Assembly: GCA_963678445.1 (NCBI GenBank)
Contig: OY782877.1
Location: 2,356,001 to 2,420,000, forward strand
Direction of reading: 5' to 3'
DNA from: G963678445 sp963678445
GTDB lineage: Bacteria; Hydrogenedentota; Hydrogenedentia; Hydrogenedentales; G963678445
DNA: 64,000 nucleotides
The notes beneath the pieces were generated by a model. That model had not been told where the DNA came from. It saw only the letters and a list, made by a program, of their open reading frames with translations, and ran no database searches. This document shows positions 41,803 through 50,966 of the stretch, piece by piece (the first letter of the stretch is position 1; each line of letters starts with the position of its first letter). Made by a program: the position numbers and the translations under genes.

Positions 41803-44787
41803 TTAAAGTTTTTTCCCCGGCGCAAACCCATCTTCACCAGTCACCATATTGGGCTGATATCCGGTAGAATTAAAAAACTGGATCAACCGCAACAATTCAT
41901 TCAGTTCGATACGCCAATCCTGTGGGTTATAATCACTGGTGTGGGGCGTTCCCTCTGTACCAGCCAATCCGGGGGCATATCCATCCTCACCTGCCTCAAA
42001 GCGATGATACCCTGATGAATTGAAAAATTGAATCACACGCAATAATTCGCTTAACTCAATATGCCAGTTTTGGTCTTGATCCGCAGAATGATAGCTTTCC
42101 TCTCCTTCGCCCTCTGTAGCACCTTCTCCTTCGACAGTACCTTCACCCTCACCCTCAGCAAGGCCTTCACCTTCGCCTTCGACAGTAGCTTCGCCCTCAC
42201 CCTCAGCAACGCCTTCTCCCTCGCCTTCCCCTTCCACAGCACCTTCACCCTCGCCTTCGACAGTAACAGCGGTATAGCAGGGCGGAAAACAGCCGCCGCC
42301 ATTATCCGCATATGTAGGGTCGATAGCCGTCAGGACAAAGGTGAGTAGATCTACGGAAGTTGTGACCACGGCGTTGTATTCGGCCAGATTGCAGACCCCA
42401 TCCCGATCCACGTCGCCATCATACGCCAGATACTGACGCGCGCCACCTGCAACTTCTTCCAGACGCAGCGAAATACCCAATTCCTCCAGTATTTGACGAA
42501 GCACACTTCCGTCGGCGCTACCCTGTATGGTCAATTCTGCAGCAATGAAATCGCCCAGCACGGCGCGTGAAAGTGTGGTAAACAAACCATCGTCCAGTGC
42601 CAGCAGCGCAACGTCGACCGCGTTTCGGTTGTACGACCATGCCGCCCGTGTGCAGCAAAAGCTGTGTATAGACGAATTGGCCAGAACCATCTCCAGAAGA
42701 TAGGCCGCCGCAAGGTCAAGCATGCCATTTTCATCCAGATCCGCGGTATCCACCGTCAATCCCGCCGCCGCATAGACCGCGGTATAGGCATCCCGCAATT
42801 TAACTTCAATGCTTGCCGTATCACACATAGAGGTGCAATCTACGGGGCACATCTCGCCTTCCCCTTCGCCACTTCCTTCACCCTCCCCCTCGGTAGCTCC
42901 TTCGCCTTCCCCTTCGCCACTTCCTTCACCCTCCCCCTCGGTAGCTCCTTCGCCTTCCCCTTCGCCACTTCCTTCACCCTCCCCCTCGGTAGCACCCTCG
43001 CCTTCCCCTTCGGCACTTGCGCTGTTACCTCGGAAGGTAATGTCGTCGATATTCCAACCACAATACGCAATACTATTATCCGTTTCTCCCATTACCCAGC
43101 GCACATAGACGGCACTTTGTTGGTCAACGAGAGTGGAGAGCTCAACGCTTTGTGCGGTCCACACGGCTTCCGAAAGGGTATCGCCGATATGTCCCCATAC
43201 CGTCGACCAGTCCTGGCCATCGATACTGACCTCAATGAACGCATGGTCATATTCGGACTCCTCCACACCCAGCCAACGCATAAAATGCATCTCGATATCG
43301 GTATACGCAGAGAAATCAAACGGCCCTGCGGTCAGATAGACCGGTGAAAGATTGTTTTCATAGTCACCATCCAGGTTATAGCCATATACATGGTTGCCGG
43401 TATAGCCCGAAGTAGGGTCAGGATTATTCGTTCCCTGTCCGGTAGGGGTGCCATATTCCCACAAACCGGTAGTTGTCCAGCCGGGGTCGGCATCCAGATT
43501 GAACTGGGCAATAACAGGAGGATATACCGTTACCTTGCATGTGCGTTCGACAGCAGCACTGCTATCCTGATTGATAAAGCGCAGTTTTCCGTTTTGTTCC
43601 CCATTCTCCAATTGAGTGGTATTTATCGCTAAAAGCACGTCGGCAGAAGCGCCCGCCGCCAACGTACCCGAGACGGGAGTTGCGGTCATCCAGACAGGCG
43701 TTTCCGCAGTCCACGGCAACGCTGCAGTACCTGAATTTGTCAGCGTATACGTGCTTTGCACTGGTGAGAATCCATCGACGACATCCCCCTCACTGCTGAA
43801 ATTGGTGACCGGCGCGACCGTTAAGTCATCCGCCGGATCGCCATAGACGATGTAGTTCGCGCCATAGCCAATCATATTGACGCCATATTCCACATAGCCA
43901 TAGCCATTCATACCCCAATCATCGCCCCAGGAATTGCGCACGATCCATGCGCCGCTCGTACCCTGACTATCATCCCAGCCCACGATAATGATGGCGTGAT
44001 CCGGCAGCTTGTCCTTTTCCTCTGTCGCATCATTAAAGACACCGCCCTTATAAGCGATCAGTGACTTCGAGGTTTGCCACGAAGCGCATACCGGACCATA
44101 ATCATAAATAGCCTGTTTGATGTCATTCGTTGGCGGCACGCTCAACAGCGAACCCACATAATGCCATTCCCGAATCCAGTAATGGTGAGTATAGGGACAG
44201 CCGCAAACATCTTCCTTAGCTTGATAAGGACAGTCCGCCTCCAGCACCGCACCCGACAGTCCGCACGAATCCCCCTTGTCAATATGGTAATTGTGCGCAT
44301 ACAGCCCCCCCGAGCAGTCATGCATAAAAACTTCTGTATTGCAGCCCAGCAGCCATTGCTCCGAGAGATCGACCAGGATGCCATCGTGCATACGGATCGC
44401 GCACTCCAACGCCCCCACCACCGAAAAGGCCCAGCAACTGCCACACGAACCCTGATCCCGTACCGGTGCAAAGCCCCCCGGCACCTGTTCCCGCCAATCC
44501 CACCGTGCAGGCAGCACGCCTTTTGCCGTTATCGGACGCGGCGCAGGCGTCAACGCCTCCGCCCCCTTCGCATCCGGCCATGTTAACCCGCACAACTGGT
44601 TCATCGGGCGCGTCGAGGCAATCGTTTTCCCCACCTTAAACGTCCAGCCCTTTTGCGCTCCCTTCTTCTGCAACGCAGCAATATCCTCCCCCGTCATTTG
44701 CGCCCAAACCGTCGTCGAGAGCAGCATCCATACAGCCGCATAGACCACGAACCGTTTTTTCCCAAGCTGCGCAGACAAAGCCATCAT
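41803..44787 (-). CDS. Exported papain-like (C1A) cysteine protease with BACON-like, jelly-roll and dockerin-like modules
   Basis: 994 residues with signal peptide (hydrophobic 12-27, exit 'TTVWAQ'). A papain domain (~92-310) has oxyanion Q112, nucleophile C118 in 'DQGSCGSCWAF', H264 in 'DHAIIIVGWDD' and N285 in 'RNSWGDDWG'. A propeptide-like stretch precedes it. Then come a BACON/Ig-like domain (about 325-410), a jelly-roll module ending 'CGWNIDDITFRG' and three tandem GEGEGATEGEGEGSGEGE linkers. A Cys-rich alpha-helical domain, a Ca-loop-like 'DGDVDRDGVCNLAEYN', a second Glu-Gly linker and two dockerin-like units ('IELSELLRVIQFFN', 'IELNELLRLIQFFN') with EDGxAPG ends follow. Extracellular protein degradation with surface or complex attachment is the likely job. 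Confidence 0.9.
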   Translation of the reverse strand: MMALSAQLGKKRFVVYAAVWMLLSTTVWAQMTGEDIAALQKKGAQKGWTFKVGKTIASTRPMNQLCGLTWPDAKGAEALTPAPRPITAKGVLPARWDWREQVPGGFAPVRDQGSCGSCWAFSVVGALECAIRMHDGILVDLSEQWLLGCNTEVFMHDCSGGLYAHNYHIDKGDSCGLSGAVLEADCPYQAKEDVCGCPYTHHYWIREWHYVGSLLSVPPTNDIKQAIYDYGPVCASWQTSKSLIAYKGGVFNDATEEKDKLPDHAIIIVGWDDSQGTSGAWIVRNSWGDDWGMNGYGYVEYGVNMIGYGANYIVYGDPADDLTVAPVTNFSSEGDVVDGFSPVQSTYTLTNSGTAALPWTAETPVWMTATPVSGTLAAGASADVLLAINTTQLENGEQNGKLRFINQDSSAAVERTCKVTVYPPVIAQFNLDADPGWTTTGLWEYGTPTGQGTNNPDPTSGYTGNHVYGYNLDGDYENNLSPVYLTAGPFDFSAYTDIEMHFMRWLGVEESEYDHAFIEVSIDGQDWSTVWGHIGDTLSEAVWTAQSVELSTLVDQQSAVYVRWVMGETDNSIAYCGWNIDDITFRGNSASAEGEGEGATEGEGEGSGEGEGEGATEGEGEGSGEGEGEGATEGEGEGSGEGEGEMCPVDCTSMCDTASIEVKLRDAYTAVYAAAGLTVDTADLDENGMLDLAAAYLLEMVLANSSIHSFCCTRAAWSYNRNAVDVALLALDDGLFTTLSRAVLGDFIAAELTIQGSADGSVLRQILEELGISLRLEEVAGGARQYLAYDGDVDRDGVCNLAEYNAVVTTSVDLLTFVLTAIDPTYADNGGGCFPPCYTAVTVEGEGEGAVEGEGEGEGVAEGEGEATVEGEGEGLAEGEGEGTVEGEGATEGEGEESYHSADQDQNWHIELSELLRVIQFFNSSGYHRFEAGEDGYAPGLAGTEGTPHTSDYNPQDWRIELNELLRLIQFFNSTGYQPNMVTGEDGFAPGKKL

Positions 44788-45127
44788 GAATACTACTCCT
44801 CACCGCGCTCCCAAGCCGACGCATCACTACGAGAGACACTGCGTGTTAAACAAAACAAACATTTTGAACGCAATTATAGCATGTACTCATTATAGTACCT
44901 GATTTTCCAGCGGTCTATATACAGAAAAAGAAGGATTCTTCAAAATGTTCAGCGAACACAAGGATAAAATAACGCCCAGGCCCTTTGGGTTTAGGGCGCC
45001 ATTTTAACATTGAGGGATAAATAGCAGCTAGAAGAAAGAGGCGGAAGATTACCCATTTATTTGATATAGTAATGGGGTATTACCTATTGTTATGGGGACT
45101 CATAAAAGCCGTATGAGAGGGTTTGAA
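44788..45127. other. Intergenic region between divergent protease and WD40 genes
   Basis: Mixed to AT-rich; it presumably contains divergent promoters. A short palindromic stretch 'GGTAATACC'-like occurs near 45070-45090. No gene, RNA or copy of the dispersed repeat is supported. Confidence 0.45.
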
Positions 45128-46675
45128 ATGAAATGTCGCGCAGGGATTTTAGGACTGCTCTTTATAGGGATTTCCGTGGTGGGCTATGCGGAAGGGGCGG
45201 GGTTGGCGACGTGTAATGTGCAAGGCTTGGGTTATGGCGCGGTGCTGACGTCGTCGTGGTCGCCGGAGGGGCGCTATCTGGCGACGGGTAGCGAGGGCGG
45301 CGCGGTTTTGCTGTGGGACATGCAGTGTGCAGACTTTGCGAGTGCGCCGACGGTGTCGCTTGTGCATCAATACAGCAACGATATCACGGCGCTTGCGTGG
45401 TCGCCCAATGGTCAGTTCCTTGTCGTGGGAAGTGGCGAGGGGCTACTGGAAATCTGGCGTATGGCTGCGGATTCTGGAAACCAACTGGAGAAGCAGCTTA
45501 TCAGTCCTTCATGTGCGGGTAAAACCGTCTGGGCCTTGGCCTGGTCGCCGGACAGCACGTTGTTGGCGACGGGCACGGGGATACGCGATGGCTATGCCTG
45601 CATCAGCGAAGTGCTGGTGTGGGATGTAGACCCGCAGTCGGAGCGTTATGGCCTGGAGCGGGCACGTTTGTGTGATGAAACACAGTATCAGGTTTTCTCC
45701 TTGTCCTGGTCTTCTGATGGAAGCCGCCTGGCAGCGGGTTGTGGTGTGAAGGAAAAGGTTCAAATCGCTGATAGCACATCTCCGTTCCTGGGGTATGGGA
45801 GCGGCAAGCTCATGGTGTGGGATGTAGATACGCAGTCGGACAGCTTTGGCGCAACCCTATTATCAAGCGAACAGAATGGGGCTGGTTTTAGTCACGAAAA
45901 TATTTTTTCGGTTGCATGGTCGCCCGATGGCAACTATTTGGCGGCTGGAATGGGAAAACTGGAGGAAGTGTCCGAGGGCGAAGATTATATTATCTGGGCA
46001 AGTAGGGGCGGATGCATGGTTTGGGATATGAACCCCGATTCCGTTACTTTTGAAACGGTTATCCACGCGCTATACCAGCCCACTTCTTCCGTTTCCTGGT
46101 CGCCGAATGGCCGTTATCTGGCAACGGGTTTCTATGCGCCTTCTGGGAGTGATTCTTCCGGGTACGCATCCGAATTAGCGGCGGTTACGGTATTGGATGC
46201 ACGTCCCCAATCGGCCACCTTTGGCGATATCGTGCAATCCACTGCGGGTTCGAACCTCAAGAATGCGTATTGCGCGCCGTTCTCCCCTGTGGCGAATGCG
46301 ATTGCGATTGCGTCGGACGCTTCCCTTGCACATTGGACCCTGGAGGATCTGCCTGAAGTACGCACGCACTCCGCCGACACCCAACCTGTGGGTGTGCCGG
46401 ACCAAAAAATTTCGCTTCATGAACTGTTGCGCGTCATTCAGCTCTTCAATGCCGGGGCCTATCAATGCAGCGACGAAAAAACGGAGGATAACTACGCTCT
46501 GGGCATGCGTGAGGACAATAGCTGTACGCCCCATGACAGCGACTACGCTCCTCAAAACTGGTGGATTGAAATCAGCGAGTTACTACGTATTATCCAACTC
46601 TACAATGCAGGAGGCTATCGCGACTGTTCCCAGGAAAACACGCCGCACGAGGCAGACGGCTATTGCCTCCTATAA
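45128..46675 (+). CDS. Exported WD40-repeat protein with C-terminal dockerin-like pair (paralogue 1)
   Basis: 515 residues from ATG 45128 (GAGAGGG 6 nt upstream); ATG/GTG codons further up give no better site. Signal peptide 'MKCRAGILGLLFIGISVVGYA'. About seven WD40-like blades each contain 'SWSPxGRYLATG' and 'LLWDM/VWDVD' (for example 'ALAWSPNGQFLVVGSG', 'SLSWSSDGSRLAAGCG'), predicting one beta-propeller of ~390 residues. The C-terminus has two EF-hand/dockerin-like units, 'ISLHELLRVIQLFN' and 'IEISELLRIIQLYN', with conserved Cys residues. Propellers outside the cell bind ligands; partner unknown. The next gene is a close paralogue. Confidence 0.88.
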   Translation: MKCRAGILGLLFIGISVVGYAEGAGLATCNVQGLGYGAVLTSSWSPEGRYLATGSEGGAVLLWDMQCADFASAPTVSLVHQYSNDITALAWSPNGQFLVVGSGEGLLEIWRMAADSGNQLEKQLISPSCAGKTVWALAWSPDSTLLATGTGIRDGYACISEVLVWDVDPQSERYGLERARLCDETQYQVFSLSWSSDGSRLAAGCGVKEKVQIADSTSPFLGYGSGKLMVWDVDTQSDSFGATLLSSEQNGAGFSHENIFSVAWSPDGNYLAAGMGKLEEVSEGEDYIIWASRGGCMVWDMNPDSVTFETVIHALYQPTSSVSWSPNGRYLATGFYAPSGSDSSGYASELAAVTVLDARPQSATFGDIVQSTAGSNLKNAYCAPFSPVANAIAIASDASLAHWTLEDLPEVRTHSADTQPVGVPDQKISLHELLRVIQLFNAGAYQCSDEKTEDNYALGMREDNSCTPHDSDYAPQNWWIEISELLRIIQLYNAGGYRDCSQENTPHEADGYCLL

Positions 46676-46700
46676 AACGACCCCCCTGAAAACTGTTTAA

Positions 46701-46734
46701 CGCCCCCTGCGCGAAACTATCCGCGCAGGGGGCG
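46701..46734 (+). terminator. GC-rich stem-loop after WD40 paralogue 1
   Basis: CGCCCCCTGCGCG (46701-46713) pairs with CGCGCAGGGGGCG (46722-46734). The 13-bp perfect stem is followed by only TTTGCA, so it may be a weak terminator or an mRNA-stabilising end. Confidence 0.65.
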
Positions 46735-46944
46735 TTTGCACTACAGATACAATGCCTCATCCCGTATCTTTCGACGCGCTATCTGTGGCGCCTACATCTC
46801 CAGATCGGAATCGTGATATATGCTGCTGATTGTGGTATTGACCCTTATTTTCAGCTGTTTGAACGCTTTTTGAGTTGATAAGCCAAGCGGATACTATGTA
46901 CAATATAGCCAATTTTGGCGACTTAATTTGGAAAAGCTTCCATA

Positions 46945-47004
46945 AAAAATGAAGTTTTTCTTGTGGCACCAGCCACTGCTTGCGGTCGCCAAACCGCTTT
47001 AGTT
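46945..47004 (+). repeat. Dispersed intergenic repeat, diverged copy
   Basis: 'CACTGCTTGCGGTCGCCAAA' followed by CCGCTTTAG matches the hairpin half of the family (GCTTGCGGTCGCTGGACCGCTTTA) with substitutions that weaken the stem. It lies in the 466-bp gap between the two WD40 genes, where I see no other gene. Confidence 0.55.
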
Positions 47005-47142
47005 GGGATCCAAAAGCTTCCTCGCGCTTGCTTTTCCTCTTCCGGAACGACCGGCCAAGAACCCTCTTCTGGACCAGAATACAAAAACAAACCAGGGAAT
47101 GCGATCTTCTAGAAATTACGAAAAATCTACAGGAGAATTGCA

Positions 47143-48717
47143 ATGAAACACCGTTATTTAAGAATTAGTGCAGGGGTTCTGGGAGTATTTCTCATGGGCA
47201 TTTCCATGCCGAGCCATGCCGAAGAAGGCGAGTTGGCCGTGTTTGATGGGAGTAATTCATTTTTCTATTCCCGCCCCCTGGTCTCGACGTGGTCACCCGA
47301 TGGACGCTATGTGGTCACCGGGCAGGAGGCGGGTGCTGTATTGCTGTGGGATATGCAGAGCACGGACTTTGTGAATGAGCCGATAATATCGCATGTGCAT
47401 GGTTACGTTAGTAATATTGCTGCCCTTGCCTGGTCACCCAATGGCCAATTTCTGGCTGTGGGGACGGTCGGTGGTGCACTGGAAATCTGGCGCATGGATG
47501 CAGAGTCAGGAAGCCAGCTGGAGAAACGGCTTTCTGATCCTTCATTCGAGGATGAGGCCGTTTGGGCTTTGGCCTGGTCGCCCGATAGCACGTTGCTGGC
47601 AAGCGGTACGGGGGGAAGTGAAAGGGAGGAAACGGCTGATACGAGTGCCAGTAAAGTGTTGATATGGGATATGGCCCCAGAATCGGAGCACTATGGCACT
47701 GTGCAGACGCAGTTGTGTGAAGAAACAGCGTATCGAATCTTTTCTCTCTCTTGGTCTTCCGACGGAACGCGTCTGGCAGCAGGCTGTGGTCAGAAGGAAA
47801 AGGTTTACGTCATCTATTCCATTTCGTCTTCATCGGATTTTGGAAACGGCAAGGTAATGATATGGAATGTGGATACGCAGTCAGACACTTTTGGCGCAGA
47901 ATTATTCGCAAGCACCCAGAAGCCCTCGGGCTCAAACTACGAAAATGTTTTTTCTGTTGCGTGGTCGCCCGATGGCAATTGTTTAGCTGCAGGAATGGGG
48001 GAAATGGAGGTGGCCGCCAAAAGCAAGGATTTTGAGGTCTGGGCAACCAAGGGTGAATGTATCCTTTGGGACATGAATCCCAATTCCGCCACCTTCGAAA
48101 CGTCTTTTTACGCGCAACACAAAGCTATTTCTCAAGTTTCCTGGTCGCCCGATGGACGTTACCTGGCAACGGGTTTCTATGCGCCTTTCGGCGTAGACCT
48201 TTACTACAGCGCGTTTGAAACAGCGGCGAGCACGGTATTGGAAGGACGTATTCAATCCGTTGCCTTTGGCGATATTCTGCAATCCACGGCGGATTCGAGC
48301 CTCAAAAATACGTTTTGTGTTTCCTTCTCTCCCGTTTCGAACCAGATTGCGATTGGCTCAGAGGGAGCATTCAGCCGGTGGACGTTGAGCGATGACTTTG
48401 TGCGTACGCACTCAGCCGACACCCAACCTATGAATGCGCCAGACCAGGAAATCTCGCTTCATGAACTCCTGCGTGTCATTCAAATCTTCAATACAGGAAC
48501 CTATCAATGCAGCGACGAACGCACCGAAGACGGTTATGCGTTGGGTATGCGCGAGGACAATACCTGCCGTCCGCATGACAGCGACTACAACCCGCAGGAC
48601 TGGCGCATTGGAATCAGCGAGTTACTACGTATTATCCAACTCTACAATGCAGGAGGCTATCGCGACTGTTCCCAGGAAGACACGCCGCACGAAGCAGACG
48701 GCTATTGCCTCCCCTAA
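47143..48717 (+). CDS. Exported WD40-repeat protein with C-terminal dockerin-like pair (paralogue 2)
   Basis: 524 residues. ATG 47143 has AGGAG 7 nt upstream. Signal peptide 'MKHRYLRISAGVLGVFLMGISMPSHA' region. The architecture is the same as the upstream gene: seven WD40-like blades ('STWSPDGRYVVTG', 'ALAWSPNGQFLAVGT', 'SVAWSPDGNCLAAGMG' and others), then 'ISLHELLRVIQIFN' and 'IGISELLRIIQLYN' units. The last ~60 codons are almost identical in DNA to those of paralogue 1 ('TTACTACGTATTATCCAACT' and neighbours), whereas the propellers diverge. This suggests duplication followed by gene conversion of the 3' ends. A terminator follows. Confidence 0.88.
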   Translation: MKHRYLRISAGVLGVFLMGISMPSHAEEGELAVFDGSNSFFYSRPLVSTWSPDGRYVVTGQEAGAVLLWDMQSTDFVNEPIISHVHGYVSNIAALAWSPNGQFLAVGTVGGALEIWRMDAESGSQLEKRLSDPSFEDEAVWALAWSPDSTLLASGTGGSEREETADTSASKVLIWDMAPESEHYGTVQTQLCEETAYRIFSLSWSSDGTRLAAGCGQKEKVYVIYSISSSSDFGNGKVMIWNVDTQSDTFGAELFASTQKPSGSNYENVFSVAWSPDGNCLAAGMGEMEVAAKSKDFEVWATKGECILWDMNPNSATFETSFYAQHKAISQVSWSPDGRYLATGFYAPFGVDLYYSAFETAASTVLEGRIQSVAFGDILQSTADSSLKNTFCVSFSPVSNQIAIGSEGAFSRWTLSDDFVRTHSADTQPMNAPDQEISLHELLRVIQIFNTGTYQCSDERTEDGYALGMREDNTCRPHDSDYNPQDWRIGISELLRIIQLYNAGGYRDCSQEDTPHEADGYCLP

Positions 48718-48791
48718 AGTGGCCAACGCCACGGGCAAGTGGTCCTGCGATCACGGGCAATTTGGCCCTTACCAAACGGCAAAGAAAAGAA

Positions 48792-48838
48792 AAAACGCGG
48801 AAAAGCTTTTGCAGAAGCTTTCCCGCGTTTCTTTTTTT
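48792..48838 (+). terminator. Rho-independent terminator after WD40 paralogue 2
   Basis: AAACGCGG..AAGCTT pairs with AAGCTTTCCCGCGTTT around the loop near 48808-48814, followed by CTTTTTTT. Its T-tract runs directly into the left att-like repeat. Confidence 0.85.
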
Positions 48839-48858
48839 AAAAAATGGTCGGGGCAACT
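48834..48858 (+). repeat. Left att-like direct repeat (copy of tRNA-Pro 3' end)
   Basis: AAAAATGGTCGGGGC (48840-48854), then one mismatch and ACT, is identical to 51360-51378, which is the 3' acceptor end and CCA of tRNA-Pro(GGG). A further TTTTT match precedes it. This is what site-specific integration into a tRNA 3' end leaves behind. Confidence 0.7.
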
Positions 48859-49002
48859 GCCAAGACTTGGAGCCAGCCCGCATTCTCGCCCCGTTCGCCC
48901 GGCCCTTCCTGGCACAGCCCAAGCCATTCATCGCCACCGTGAGACTCCTTCTTCCCTGTTCCGCGTGATTATGCCGCCCGCGCTCTCGCGGTCGGGGCTT
49001 TG

Positions 49003-49632
49003 TCATGAGCGTTTCTTCTTCAGTTTTTTCTCATACCTTTCGATGCGTTTCTCCCAAGTCCCTGCCCAACCTTGCAGGGCAGCTTGCCTGCATACGTCGA
49101 TAGCTTCTTCATATCGCTTCTGCTTGTCATAGATGATGGCCAACTGTTCGAATCCTGTATGAGATGGAAGAGGCTCTCCCCATGCACGCTTGAAACTCCG
49201 AGCAGCCTTGGGCGCGATGCAGCTCTGCTGCTTGCATGCCTCAATCGCCAAATCCAAGGCTTTGGGATTCGTGTCGCGTTGCTTGTAGTAGACCTTGATC
49301 TTTTCCATATACATGAAGTGCGCATCACTTACGCTCTTGCACCCTTGCATCGAGATCTCTTCCGCTTTCTTCATGATCTTCTGCGCAATAGGCAGATCGT
49401 CTGGGCTATGAAACCAAGACGCGAGTGTAGTCAGGAATTTCGTAACACTCTGAGAGGTCTCCATGATGTTGCTTTCGGTCAATTCCGACGCAGAGGAACC
49501 CAGCGGCTTGTACTTCTTTTGTATGTATTCCTTTTCCTGAGCGGAGAAGGTCGATTCCCACCATGCTTCGAGTTTGAAGTAGCCGATGAGTCCTTTCGTC
49601 CTCCTTTTGAATAGGCTAAACACGATTCTCAT
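49003..49632 (-). CDS. TPR-like helical protein of unknown function (island cargo)
   Basis: 209 residues from the ATG at 49630-49632, preceded by GAGGAGG only 3-4 nt away. Mostly alpha-helical. 'FEQLAIIYDKQKRYEEAIDVCRQAALQGW' (~160-190) is a good TPR unit and the preceding 'ALDLAIEACKQQ' helix could be another. The C-terminus is very basic (KKLKKKRS). There is no signal peptide and no catalytic motif. It is the leftmost gene of the tRNA-Pro island, and its composition and context suggest acquired cargo. Confidence 0.7.
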   Translation of the reverse strand: MRIVFSLFKRRTKGLIGYFKLEAWWESTFSAQEKEYIQKKYKPLGSSASELTESNIMETSQSVTKFLTTLASWFHSPDDLPIAQKIMKKAEEISMQGCKSVSDAHFMYMEKIKVYYKQRDTNPKALDLAIEACKQQSCIAPKAARSFKRAWGEPLPSHTGFEQLAIIYDKQKRYEEAIDVCRQAALQGWAGTWEKRIERYEKKLKKKRS

Positions 49633-49702
49633 TTCCTCCTCATCTCAGATCCCCCTCACGGGCAAGCGATTTTCGGCATAATGTGCGGGCTCGCTAGTTT
49701 CC

Positions 49703-50044
49703 TCAGAAGAACAATTCCTTGATGGCTTCCTTCATAGTCTCGATGGTGAGAATTTTTTCCGCGTTCTTGATCCAATCCTTCACCTTCTGCCAACGAGCAT
49801 CATCGCGTATAGCCTCGATATAGTCATGACCATCCCAAGTCAGCGCCTTGGCCCGCCACACGAAGCTTGTCTTACTAGAGCAGTCTATCGCACTGATAAT
49901 ACCTCGATCGGCAAGGAGCTTGACATGGTACGAAATTTGATCTTCGGTATAGCTTTCGAATTGTAGAGGAATATATCCCTGCGTCTGGTTAGAGTCCTCT
50001 ATGGCGACAAGAATTTTTCGAATGAGTTCCATATCACGTTTCAT
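49703..50044 (-). CDS. DUF2513 family protein
   Basis: 113 residues from the ATG at 50042-50044 (AAAGGA 7 nt upstream); an open extension to 50182 lacks a start signal. 'MKRDMELIRKILVAIED' is the characteristic opening of DUF2513 proteins. The 'DQISYHVKLLADRGIISA' region is a winged-helix-like segment, and 'LTWDGHDYIEAIRDDARW' completes the family pattern. DUF2513 is common on prophages and islands, where a DNA-binding regulatory role is assumed but untested. Same strand as its neighbours in the tRNA-Pro island. Confidence 0.82.
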   Translation of the reverse strand: MKRDMELIRKILVAIEDSNQTQGYIPLQFESYTEDQISYHVKLLADRGIISAIDCSSKTSFVWRAKALTWDGHDYIEAIRDDARWQKVKDWIKNAEKILTIETMKEAIKELFF

Positions 50045-50258
50045 TATGATTCCTTTCTCATGCTCATAACTCTGCGGACTACCCGTAGCGGAAAGCCGCC
50101 ATATACTACAGGCTTGTTCGATATTCACTATACACGGCTTCGTCGCATACCTCTTCGAAGTCAGCAAAACGCCTGCCCACATAAATCATCTCAAACGCCC
50201 TAGGTAGGATAGCTCCAGCCATAATTAAACGGAGATCATCGAGATTTCGGTTCATGAC

Positions 50259-50480
50259 TCAGTACCCGTATAGAGGCGGATAAAATCTTTGAACACCAAC
50301 CCAGTACCCAGCAGCTCGTCCATTGTCGCGGAACCTAATCATCGCATAACTGAAGCGCACCGTATCCTTAATTGCAATTCTCCACTCTCCTACAGGAGAA
50401 GCGTTCACTATGCGGGCTTCGGCTATCCATCTGCTCTCAATCTTGACTAGATTTTCGTCGAGCTGCTCAACGGAACGCAC
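50259..50480 (-). CDS. Small hypothetical protein (island cargo)
   Basis: 73 residues from a GTG at 50478-50480, with an AGGGAG stretch about 8 nt upstream. The composition is protein-like ('WRIAIKDTVRFSYAMIRFRDNG', 'GYWVGVQRFYPPLYGY') with beta-strand character, but I do not recognise a family. It could be the remnant of a longer gene. Confidence 0.4.
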   Translation of the reverse strand: MRSVEQLDENLVKIESRWIAEARIVNASPVGEWRIAIKDTVRFSYAMIRFRDNGRAAGYWVGVQRFYPPLYGY

Positions 50481-50507
50481 CCTTACTCTCCCTCGCTACG
50501 TCGGCCA

Positions 50508-50822
50508 TTATTCCCTGGGCAGATTGCCTTTCAGGCCGCATTCCGCACTAAACCATGCTCCTTTGCCATATCCCATGATCGCGTTTTTGGCTGAAGAGCG
50601 GAGGATGATGGACCTGATGGCAATCCGATAGCACCGATGGCTCCTGCGACGAGTCTTCGGCTTTTCGCTCGTTGCGCATTCCTTGAGGCATGCGTCCAAA
50701 TCGTCCTTTGCGAATCGCCATTGCTGACCGTTCTTTATCGCGGGTATCCCGCCGCTCTGCGCCATCGCGTGAATCCTGTCCGTACTCTATTGCAGGGAGT
50801 CCGTCACTTGTCGCATTTTCAT
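50508..50822 (-). pseudogene. Excisionase/MerR-like HTH (HTH_17) gene with in-frame TAG
   Basis: From the ATG at 50820-50822 the frame reads 'MKMRQVTDSLQ', then TAG (50787-50789), then 'STDRIHAMAQSGGIPAIKNGQQWRFAKDDLDACL'. Across the stop this is a good match to excisionase-type HTH_17 domains (xVAxxLxVSTDRIYxMAxxGxIPAxKxGxxWRFxxxDLxxWL), with TAG where a hydrophobic residue is expected. The C-terminal ~45 codons look unrelated. Such proteins direct excision or act as small regulators of islands. Most simply a nonsense-mutated island gene. Confidence 0.6.
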
Positions 50823-50966
50823 CGACTGTTGCACATGTATAGTTTTTCGATGTATTAGAATAAAACTTAGACCATTCTAACACATCCGAAGCCTCTGTCA
50901 ATACCGAAGTGGAAACCTTGTGGGTGTACCGAACATAACGCCCCCGGCTATGCCGGGGATAATTAC

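Noticed and set aside
42051..43347. Open frames on both strands across the Glu-Gly linkers of the protease
   Set aside because: They are frame shadows of the repetitive GAAGGCGAGGGC-type codons; the protease frame has domains on both sides.
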